A model generated the notes under the pieces. It made no database searches and had not been told where the DNA came from. It worked only from the letters and a program-made list of their open reading frames with translations. A stretch of 28,790 nucleotides of DNA from a virus. The stretch lies in the IMG/VR virus record IMGVR_UViG_3300032286_000619, positions 1 through 28,790 of that record. One strand, written 5' to 3'. Positions 23,404 to 28,790 of the stretch are shown here, in pieces (position 1 is the stretch's first letter; the number at the start of each line of letters is the position of its first letter). The translations under genes and the position numbers were made by a program.

Positions 23404-23433
23404 AATATAATCTTAAATCAAGTAATCTGTCGA
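23404..23433 (-). promoter_or_regulatory. Sigma70-like promoter for the - strand operon
   Basis: Reading the - strand: TCGACA (23433-23428, 5/6), 18 bases, TATATT (23409-23404, 5/6). It lies about 30 bases before the micro membrane protein start. Confidence 0.45.
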
Positions 23434-23456
23434 CGCAAGCAGTTTTGGTCACTGTT

Positions 23457-23465
23457 TGCTAAAAT
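23457..23465 (+). promoter_or_regulatory. Extended -10 promoter motif ahead of the fibre block
   Basis: TGCTAAAAT ends 40 bases before the ATG at 23506. No good -35 at 16-18 bases; recognition would rest on the TG extension. Confidence 0.4.
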
Positions 23466-23505
23466 GCCATAGCGCTCTCAACATATAACAGAAAGGATTT
23501 GCGCA

Positions 23506-25428
23506 ATGTCTTACATCGGTAAAAAACCCTCGTTTAGTCAAGTACGTACAGCCGAATTGGTTGTGCAACGTGGGACCGACATTACTACAGCAGGAACCGT
23601 TGCGGCTCTTGATGTCAGTAACATAAGTCTTGTACGTCTTACGGCAGCTACGGTTCTTCAGGGACTTGTTGCCCCATCAGCACCTGCAAACAACGGTAAA
23701 AGAGTTACACTCGTTAACGCTAACTCTGTCAGCCTAGCCGTGGCCAACGAGTCTGGTTCTGCAACTGCAGCTAACCGCATTTCTACAGGCATCAGCCGTG
23801 ACCTCGTTATCACTGCTGGCGCATCTGTAACTCTTTTTTACAACACAGCTTCTTCACGTTGGTCTGTTGAGTCTTCTTCAAGCGAAATCAACATCGACCG
23901 CCTCCAAGTTGCTACAGAAGCAATCGTTCTTAACTCAGTAGACTTGGCTCCTACATCTTCTCCTAAGTCTGGCTTGATTGAGTTGACCGCTGGTTCACAG
24001 ACATCTATCCGCTCTATTTCTACTGGAGCTAACGGCCAATTCTTGGCAATTATCAATAAAACTGGCTCTTTGCTGCAGATTGCTAACGAAGACTCAGGAG
24101 CTACTCCTGCTGACCGTGTCGTAACTGGTACTGGCGGCCCTATCTCATTGCAAAGTAACGCTTCGTTGTTCTTGGCTTATTTGGGTTCTGCTTCAAGATG
24201 GCAAGTCGTTGGCGGAACAGGCAGCGGCGGTGGAGCAACTGAACAAGTCACTCAGACTGGCATTGGTAGCTTGGCTGTCGGTACTCCTTTGTATGTAGAC
24301 GCTTCTACAGGATGGACAGCAGCAAACGCTTCAGCAGCTAATACTGCAGAAGTAGCTGGTATGCTTGGAAGAAGTTTGAGTGCAAACTTGGCTGAAGTCG
24401 TTATGGCTGGTGAAGTCAGCGGTGTTGCTGCTGCTATATTTACTGAAGCTGTATTGCCTGCACGCGGCGAAGTTGTGTTCTTGTCAGCAACTTCTGGTAA
24501 GTTGACTATTACTGAACCAAGTGTAGTTGGCCAAGTCAGCAAGCCTTTGGGCGTAGTTCACAATGTTAACGGAAGTACATCCGTTGATATTATGTTCTTT
24601 AACTGGCGCGGTAGTGTAGTTGGTGGTGCAAATGCTCGCACGACTATTTCTTTGGCTAACAGCGCAACAACTTCTGTTCAGAGCGTAAGTGCTTATGACG
24701 CAGGCGAGTTGGCTGGATGGGTCTTTATTGACGCAACAACTGACCGTCGCTTTTATATTCAGGCACAGTTTGCTAAGAATGGCGCAGGAACAGATTTCAA
24801 TATCTCGTATCAAACAACTGGTGATACGCCCCCTGCCGGATTTAGCATGACCGTTACTAGCGCTGGTATGATTCAGGTAACATTACCAAGTGTTGCAGGG
24901 TTTAGCTCTGCTACTATTAACTACGCCCTGAATGCCCCGGCTGTCGGCGCGTCATTACCGTTGCAGATTAACGGTTCAAGCGTAACTGGGCCGATTCTCG
25001 CAGCAGCAACAGGTACGGCTATTAGTGCGGGATATGTTGGCGAAGTTATTTCGGCAGAATCTAATTCATTTACCACAACTGGATTAGTAAATAATAGTAC
25101 GACCGGATTCCTTTCTATAACGCTGACACCAGGAACATGGTTGATAAGCGCAGGTCAATCATTCTTACAGAATTCATCTACCGGAACAGCGGCCGGTTCT
25201 GTATTATCAGATGTTTCTGCTTCTGGAAACACAGTCACTGGGATTGGCGCTAGCGTAGTAGATATAGGAACGTGGCCCTCAAACAACGTTAGTCAGTTTA
25301 CTGTTACGCATCCATCATTTGTTTACTCAACGGCAACTTCTAAAACAATTTATCTTAATAACTATATGCTTTTTTCTGCCGGCACACCTTCTAGAAGAGG
25401 CTCAATCCGCGCAGTACGAATAAACTAA
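23506..25428 (+). CDS. Phage fibre/tail-associated protein with repeated beta modules
   Basis: 640 residues; AAAGGA before the ATG. N-terminus MSYIGKKPSF is a common phage fibre opening (attachment to the virion). Residues about 28-123 and about 140-237 are two copies of one beta module (LxxPSAPANNGKRVTLVN... / ...GANGQFLAIINKTG...), each ending in SRW-x-V. A central beta region (about 245-370) resembles surface-stalk domains, and the last about 130 residues form a receptor-binding-like beta sandwich (TGFLSITLTPGTWLISAG, TATSKTIYLNNYMLF). No enzyme motif. A small hairpin follows, then the next fibre gene. Confidence 0.75.
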   Translation: MSYIGKKPSFSQVRTAELVVQRGTDITTAGTVAALDVSNISLVRLTAATVLQGLVAPSAPANNGKRVTLVNANSVSLAVANESGSATAANRISTGISRDLVITAGASVTLFYNTASSRWSVESSSSEINIDRLQVATEAIVLNSVDLAPTSSPKSGLIELTAGSQTSIRSISTGANGQFLAIINKTGSLLQIANEDSGATPADRVVTGTGGPISLQSNASLFLAYLGSASRWQVVGGTGSGGGATEQVTQTGIGSLAVGTPLYVDASTGWTAANASAANTAEVAGMLGRSLSANLAEVVMAGEVSGVAAAIFTEAVLPARGEVVFLSATSGKLTITEPSVVGQVSKPLGVVHNVNGSTSVDIMFFNWRGSVVGGANARTTISLANSATTSVQSVSAYDAGELAGWVFIDATTDRRFYIQAQFAKNGAGTDFNISYQTTGDTPPAGFSMTVTSAGMIQVTLPSVAGFSSATINYALNAPAVGASLPLQINGSSVTGPILAAATGTAISAGYVGEVISAESNSFTTTGLVNNSTTGFLSITLTPGTWLISAGQSFLQNSSTGTAAGSVLSDVSASGNTVTGIGASVVDIGTWPSNNVSQFTVTHPSFVYSTATSKTIYLNNYMLFSAGTPSRRGSIRAVRIN

Positions 25429-25434
25429 AAACCC

Positions 25435-25453
25435 CCCGCCTTCATCCGGCGGG
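25435..25453. terminator. GC-rich hairpin between fibre genes
   Basis: CCCGCC (25435-25440), loop TTCATCC, GGCGGG (25448-25453). On the + strand it is preceded by A's and lacks a T-run; on the - strand it is followed by GGGTTTTT, the better terminator form. It could attenuate transcription into the second fibre gene or be a 5' leader structure. Confidence 0.4.
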
Positions 25454-25474
25454 TACATGAAAGGAATATAAACA

Positions 25475-26566
25475 ATGGCAAAGCAAGCGAAGAGACACAT
25501 GGACCTGGACGTCCAAGGCGACTTGGTGACGAGCAACTCGTTGATGTTCAGGAACCGGATTATCAACGGTGACATGCGGATTGACCAGAGAAACAGTGGC
25601 GCGAGTGTTACTCCTGTAGATGGACAGTACACACTTGATAGATGGTTCTTTGCTATGACTCAGGCTAGCAAATTCACGTCTCAGCAAAATCAAGGTAGCG
25701 TAACACCTCCAAGCGGCTATACAAAGTATTTGGGAGTAACGTCATCTTCAGCATACTCAGTTGCTGCTGGAGATATTTTTCGGTTAACTCACGCTATTGA
25801 AGGATTTAACGTAGCGGACCTTGGATGGGGTACAGCCGATGCAAAGGCTGTTACTATTTCATTCTGGATTCGTAGCTCTTTGACCGGAACTTTTGGTGGG
25901 TCTCTTATTAACAGCGCCGCTAATAGGTCATATCCTTTTACTTATATTATATCTTCTGCAAATACATGGGAACAAAAAACCATCACCGTCGCGGGAGATA
26001 CTACTGGTACTTGGTTAAGTAATAATGGTGTAGGCATTCGTATTAACTTTGGCCTTGGAGTTGGTTCGACCTTTAGCGGAACAGCTGGTGCATGGGCTGC
26101 GGGTAACTTTACCTCAGCAACTGGTAGCCAGTCCGTAGTCGGCACAAACGGCGCGACCTTCTACCTCACAGGCGTACAACTCGAAGTCGGCTCCAAGGCC
26201 AGCGCGTTCGAGAGAAGGCCGTATGGGATGGAGCTGGACCTGTGTGAGTACTATTACCAGGTTGTTGATTGTAATGGCGGCGCAGTTAATCTCTATCCAA
26301 ACACATCAATTGGGTATTTTCAACTTCCATATAAAACCATGAGAGCAATCCCTTCAGGGGCTGGAGGGGTAGTTTTTGATGCATCAATTACTAATGGTGG
26401 GTCTATTTATTGGAACGCAGTTAATGGAGTTTGTACTTATAATATAAATGCTCCGGCATCTCGTAATTCAATATCTGCATCACTTACCAGAACTGCAGGA
26501 ACGTTTGGTGCCGGAGAAGTATGTGGACATACATATGTTCGCTTGAGGTTGTCCGCAGAACTCTAA
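25475..26566 (+). CDS. Phage tail fibre / receptor-binding protein with mosaic composition
   Basis: 363 residues. Starts MAKQAKRHMDLDVQGD, then FRNRIINGDMRIDQRNSG and YTLDRWF, a widespread phage fibre opening. A jelly-roll-like carbohydrate-binding core follows (about 60-245, TISFWIRSSLTGTFGG, WEQKTITVAGDTTGTW), then the conserved VQLEVGSKASAFERRPYGME and LCEYYYQ, then a variable C-terminal tip (about 260-363). The first about 100 bases and 26140-26245 are GC-rich (about 60%), while the core and tip are AT-rich. This suggests that conserved blocks flank exchangeable receptor-binding parts. The role is a family-based inference. Confidence 0.8.
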   Translation: MAKQAKRHMDLDVQGDLVTSNSLMFRNRIINGDMRIDQRNSGASVTPVDGQYTLDRWFFAMTQASKFTSQQNQGSVTPPSGYTKYLGVTSSSAYSVAAGDIFRLTHAIEGFNVADLGWGTADAKAVTISFWIRSSLTGTFGGSLINSAANRSYPFTYIISSANTWEQKTITVAGDTTGTWLSNNGVGIRINFGLGVGSTFSGTAGAWAAGNFTSATGSQSVVGTNGATFYLTGVQLEVGSKASAFERRPYGMELDLCEYYYQVVDCNGGAVNLYPNTSIGYFQLPYKTMRAIPSGAGGVVFDASITNGGSIYWNAVNGVCTYNINAPASRNSISASLTRTAGTFGAGEVCGHTYVRLRLSAEL

Positions 26567-26570
26567 TCAA

Positions 26571-26866
26571 GTCCTGCCCGGGCCTAGCCGGGAATCTGGC
26601 GGGGGGTCTTCGGACTGAGAGTCCTTGACCCAGCGGTCTCGGCAGGAAGCCTCGACCGGGGACTGCTGGGGATTGCACGACAGGCCGAGTGCTGCTAGGA
26701 TGGTACGACTGAGAGATAGTATAACACGCGACGACCGAAGGGAAGTCGCCTTGAATGGATGAACGACTAAAAGGAGTGAAGGAATGAAACAAGCAAAAAG
26801 ACAACTGGCGGGAAGTGGAGAGGCGCTGCCGGCAGTTTGACTTTTGCTTGTTAACCTACTCCCTTT
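26571..26866 (+). ncRNA. GC-rich putative structured RNA
   Basis: No convincing protein fits. 26581-26700 is 67% GC by direct count, far above its surroundings. Helices: TCCTGCC/GGCAGGA (26572-26578 with 26641-26647) enclosing GGGTC/GACCC (26604-26608 with 26627-26631) and GGACT/AGTCC (26612-26616 with 26620-26624); GCAC/GTGC (26675-26678 with 26689-26692); GCGAC/GTCGC (26728-26732 with 26745-26749); and CAAGCAAAA/TTTTGCTTG plus AACTG/CAGTT (26790-26807 with 26833-26850). AAAGGAGT (26770-26777) could pair with ACTCCCTTT (26858-26866) if one C bulges. A terminator follows at 26881. It matches no RNA family I recognise. It may be a fibre-operon 3' RNA, a regulatory RNA or a decayed gene. Confidence 0.45.
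26784..26840 (+). pseudogene. Remnant or duplicate fibre-gene start (18 codons)
   Basis: ATG after AAGGA, encoding MKQAKRQLAGSGEALPAV then a stop. The first eight residues match MAKQAKRHM at the start of the fibre gene at 25475, and the DNA is also similar (both have AAGGAAT just before). It looks like a truncated copy of that N-terminus; it could instead be a translated leader peptide lying within the large hairpin. Confidence 0.45.
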
Positions 26867-26880
26867 AATTCTCAACACTA

Positions 26881-26910
26881 AGCCAGTAGACAAAACTACT
26901 GGCTTTTTGT
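26881..26910 (+). terminator. Rho-independent terminator
   Basis: AGCCAGTAG (26881-26889), loop ACAAAA, CTACTGGCT (26896-26904), then TTTTGTT: a perfect 9-bp stem with a U-rich tail. It ends the fibre/structured-RNA transcript. Confidence 0.9.
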
Positions 26911-26916
26911 TATAAT
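26887..26916 (+). promoter_or_regulatory. Promoter embedded in the terminator, giving a near-leaderless mRNA
   Basis: TAGACA (26887-26892), 18 bases, and a perfect TATAAT (26911-26916) with TGT before it. The ATG of the endonuclease begins 6 bases after the -10, so transcription would start at or beside the start codon. No ribosome-binding site is present. Confidence 0.6.
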
Positions 26917-26922
26917 AAAAGT

Positions 26923-27780
26923 ATGGAAAACTATTACGGAATAATCTACTGCGCAATTAATCTTATAAACAAAAAAGTTTATATTGGTCAAACTACTAAA
27001 TCGCTTGGTTATAGAAAATCTACTCACATTAGAGACTCAAGGAACAAAAAACCACAATGTAGAAAGTTTCATTTTGCTATACAAAAGTATGGCCATGAAA
27101 ACTTTGAATGGACAGTCATAGCTACTTGCTCTTCCCAAGAAGAATTAAACACTAAAGAAATTGAGTTTATTTCTATCTATAAAGCAACTGAGGATAAATT
27201 TGGCTATAACTTAGCTCAAGGCGGAAAGTCTGGCGGAAGACTTTCAGAAGAAACTAAAAAAATCCTCTCCGAAAAAAGCCGCGGAGAAAAATCTGTTTGG
27301 TTTGGAAGAAAACACACAGAAGAAACAAAAGCAAAAATCTCCCTAGCTCAAAAGGGCAAAGCAGGCAAGCCACACACAGAAGCATCTAAAGAAAAACTTA
27401 GACAAAGAATGATGGGCAACTCAATCTCTGAAGAAGCTAGAGCAAAGATTTCGGCCAAAAAAACAGGCTTTAAGCACAGCCAGTCCAGTAAAGAGAAGAT
27501 GTCAATAGAAAGAAAGAAGAGCTATCTTAATCCAGAATATCAGCAAAAGATGAAAGAGTTAGCAGTTAAGCGCGGACAAGATATTGAAATGAGAAAGAAA
27601 ATAGCAGAAGCAAAGGGAGCAAAGCCTTTTGCCGTTTATAAAGATGGTGTGTTGATTAAAGAGTTTTTTAGCATCCATGGAGCTGCGACTGAACTGAGCT
27701 TAAGCTGCGCAGGCATTCGTAAAGTTCTAAAGCAAAAAGCCAAAGCATGTCGTGGTTATGTTTTTGCCTACATAAGTTAA
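26923..27780 (+). CDS. GIY-YIG homing endonuclease with NUMOD3 and NUMOD1 repeats
   Basis: 285 residues. The N-terminal GIY-YIG nuclease domain shows GIIYCAINLINKKVYIGQT (residues 6-24, the GIY/YIG pair), a conserved basic helix with RKSTHIRD, and a later NTKEIEFISIY holding the catalytic Glu. Then come about four NUMOD3 DNA-binding repeats (SEETKKILSEKSRGE, FGRKHTEETKAKIS, GKPHTEASKEKLRQ, ISEEARAKIS) and a C-terminal NUMOD1 (KPFAVYKDGVLIKEF, ELSLSCAGIRKVLK, GYVFAY). This is the layout of SegA-like and I-TevI-like mobile nucleases. It is free-standing between fibre genes with its own promoter; no intron boundaries are visible. It probably moved itself and linked fibre DNA between phages. Confidence 0.93.
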   Translation: MENYYGIIYCAINLINKKVYIGQTTKSLGYRKSTHIRDSRNKKPQCRKFHFAIQKYGHENFEWTVIATCSSQEELNTKEIEFISIYKATEDKFGYNLAQGGKSGGRLSEETKKILSEKSRGEKSVWFGRKHTEETKAKISLAQKGKAGKPHTEASKEKLRQRMMGNSISEEARAKISAKKTGFKHSQSSKEKMSIERKKSYLNPEYQQKMKELAVKRGQDIEMRKKIAEAKGAKPFAVYKDGVLIKEFFSIHGAATELSLSCAGIRKVLKQKAKACRGYVFAYIS

Positions 27781-27824
27781 TCTCTTACTGGTTTTTTTTA
27801 TTACAAACACTTCCCCCCAAACAA

Positions 27825-27833
27825 TGTTAAAAT
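27825..27833 (+). promoter_or_regulatory. Extended -10 promoter motif ahead of the last fibre block
   Basis: TGTTAAAAT, the same nine bases as at 14480-14488, ends 39 bases before the ATG at 27873. A clear -35 is absent. The rest of the 92-base gap after the endonuclease gene has a T-rich run (27791-27799) but no clear hairpin. Confidence 0.4.
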
Positions 27834-27872
27834 CCACAAAGCCATCCATCTCGGAAAATGAAAGGATAATCA

Positions 27873-28322
27873 ATGGCAGCGAATTTCTTTAAAGTAAAAA
27901 ACGGCCTATCTCTCCCTGTTTATGCCAACTTAGCAGCTCTTCAAGCAGTCTCTTCTCCTGCAAATGGAGATATTGCTTGTGTTGGAGGAACTGTCTACTC
28001 TTATAACGGCTCAGCTTCAACATGGAGCCAACTAGGTGCAACGACAGTACCTTTTAAGGCAGTCACTGAAAACTATACTCTAGCTAGTCAAGACTACTTC
28101 ATTAGTGCAAGCGGAGCATCTGCATTGACAATGACTTTGCCTTCTGCTGTTACTGCAGGAGCTGGTCGCGTTTATGCTGTAAAAAGCATGATGAACAGTA
28201 ACGTCAATTTAACTGTTGCTGCTGCTAGCGGCCAAACTATTGACGGTAGTGCAAGTATTGTGCTAGAGCAATATCAGTTAATGCAGTTTGTGAGTGATGG
28301 TACTCAGTGGCTTGTTGGATAA
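27873..28322 (+). CDS. Short phage fibre protein
   Basis: 149 residues; AAAGGA before the ATG. N-terminus MAANFFKVKNGLSLP is a recurrent fibre/adaptor opening in environmental phages. A short beta unit (ANGDIACVGGTVYSYNG, STWSQLG) follows, and the last about 90 residues (ENYTLASQDYFISASGASAL to DGTQWLVG) are the same beta module that ends the 874-residue fibre at 16689, including TLPSAVT and TIDG. It therefore shares a tip or trimerisation module with that fibre. No enzyme motif. Confidence 0.75.
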   Translation: MAANFFKVKNGLSLPVYANLAALQAVSSPANGDIACVGGTVYSYNGSASTWSQLGATTVPFKAVTENYTLASQDYFISASGASALTMTLPSAVTAGAGRVYAVKSMMNSNVNLTVAAASGQTIDGSASIVLEQYQLMQFVSDGTQWLVG

Positions 28323-28344
28323 TAATATAAAAGGAGTATGAGAT

Positions 28345-28790
28345 ATGAGTAACAGTGCATTGGCAGGTCAAGCTATTATTGATTTTCCTTCGGGCATGAT
28401 AATGCCTTACGCAGGAGCGGCTATTCCATCTGGATGGCTTGAGTGTAATGGTGCAGAAATAGACATCTCTGCTTATCCTAAATTGTCGGCAGCTCTTGGT
28501 TCTACCTGGAATACAGCAAAGAATCCTCTTACCGGAGCAACTTATGCAGCTCCTGCTGCTGGTAAATTTAGATTGCCAGACATGCGCGGTGCATTTCTTC
28601 GTGGCTCGTCGGGCGGCGCAAACAATGCTCAGGGCGTAGCTACTGGTTTAGCGGAGTTTCAAGCACATAAGACAGCTAAGAATGGGTTGGAGAATGCTGC
28701 GAGTAGTTTGAGCGGAAATACCGCAGGAATAAACAATAACCATGCTCACACAGCTATGCGAGCTGGTATTAACAATGGAGGCTGGATTGG
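28345..28790 (+). CDS. Phage tail collar domain protein (3' partial)
   Basis: 148 residues before the window edge; AAGGAG ten bases before the ATG. It shows the tail collar pattern: PSGMIMPYAGAAIPSGWLEC, NGAEIDISAYPKLSAALG, FRLPDMRGAFLRGSSGG and a His-containing region (NNNHAHTAM). This domain occurs in T4 short fibre-like and other phage fibre proteins. It probably forms part of the same distal tail assembly as the upstream short fibre. The end is cut by the window. Confidence 0.85.
   Translation, partial: MSNSALAGQAIIDFPSGMIMPYAGAAIPSGWLECNGAEIDISAYPKLSAALGSTWNTAKNPLTGATYAAPAAGKFRLPDMRGAFLRGSSGGANNAQGVATGLAEFQAHKTAKNGLENAASSLSGNTAGINNNHAHTAMRAGINNGGWI

Noticed and set aside
26571-26760. 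tRNA or tmRNA
   Set aside because: No T-loop GTTCRAAT motif or acceptor stem with correct spacing could be placed.
25475-26870. Diversity-generating retroelement (variable fibre end with repeat)
   Set aside because: No reverse transcriptase, no near-identical template repeat and no adenine-biased differences were seen.
26484-26956. Two long - strand ORFs over the GC-rich segment
   Set aside because: They result from low stop frequency in GC-rich DNA; sequences are low-complexity Pro/Arg/Ser, have no ribosome site and run antisense over the terminator.
26571-27870. Group I intron carrying the GIY-YIG gene
   Set aside because: I could not find the conserved P/Q/R/S core elements, a 3' half after the endonuclease, or a split host gene; the fibre gene is complete upstream.

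Overview
The window is a 28.8 kb piece of a tailed double-stranded DNA phage (Caudoviricetes) rather than bacterial chromosome. It holds a portal protein, a minor head/morphogenesis protein, a prohead-protease-like protein, at least seven fibre or virion-surface genes, free-standing homing-type endonucleases (HNH and GIY-YIG), and tightly packed small genes with ATGA overlaps. No rRNA, tRNA, integrase or plasmid function is visible. Composition is AT-rich, apart from one GC-rich island. A heptosyltransferase-like (GT9) gene and short signal-anchored proteins fit a Gram-negative host, but the sequence does not identify the host. Major capsid, terminase and tail tube/sheath genes are not recognised here and probably lie outside the window.

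Layout. 1-3.3 kb: end of a collagen-like fibre gene, a conserved structural protein, a beta-helix fibre/spike and an HNH endonuclease. 3.3-11.2 kb (+): small membrane protein, DUF4406-like protein, a beta-rich structural protein, portal, a run of small head-region genes, a DUF5672-type glycosyltransferase-like protein, a minor head protein and a GT2 glycosyltransferase. 11.2-14.4 kb (-): three small unknowns, a GT9 glycosyltransferase and an SF2 helicase. 14.5-15.7 kb (+): prohead-protease-like protein with a C-terminal zinc ribbon and a small virion-like protein, closed by a strong terminator. 15.7-16.5 kb (-): AP2-domain protein and a small unknown. 16.7-19.3 kb (+): an 874-residue fibre with four internal repeats. 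19.3-21.8 kb (+): a cassette of seven small genes, several for membrane or exported proteins, then a deoxyhypusine-synthase-like enzyme and a small TTG-start gene. 21.8-23.4 kb (-): five small genes. 23.5-26.6 kb (+): two fibre genes. 26.57-26.87 kb: a GC-rich, hairpin-rich non-coding segment containing a remnant fibre start. 26.9-27.8 kb: GIY-YIG endonuclease. 27.9-28.8 kb: two more fibre/tail genes, the last a tail-collar protein cut by the window edge.

How the parts relate. Virion genes lie in + strand blocks, each preceded by a sigma70-like promoter with a TAAAAT -10. The - strand blocks and the 19.3-21.8 kb cassette look accessory. Three glycosyltransferase-like genes are interleaved with head genes, which suggests sugar decoration of the virion or remodelling of the host surface. 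The fibre genes share small C-terminal beta modules, so fibres here appear to diversify by module shuffling.

The most unusual items are: a phage-borne deoxyhypusine synthase/homospermidine-synthase-like enzyme with its catalytic lysine region intact; the GC-rich putative structured RNA beside a duplicated fibre start; and near-complete absence of GATC (I found one site by eye in 28.8 kb).
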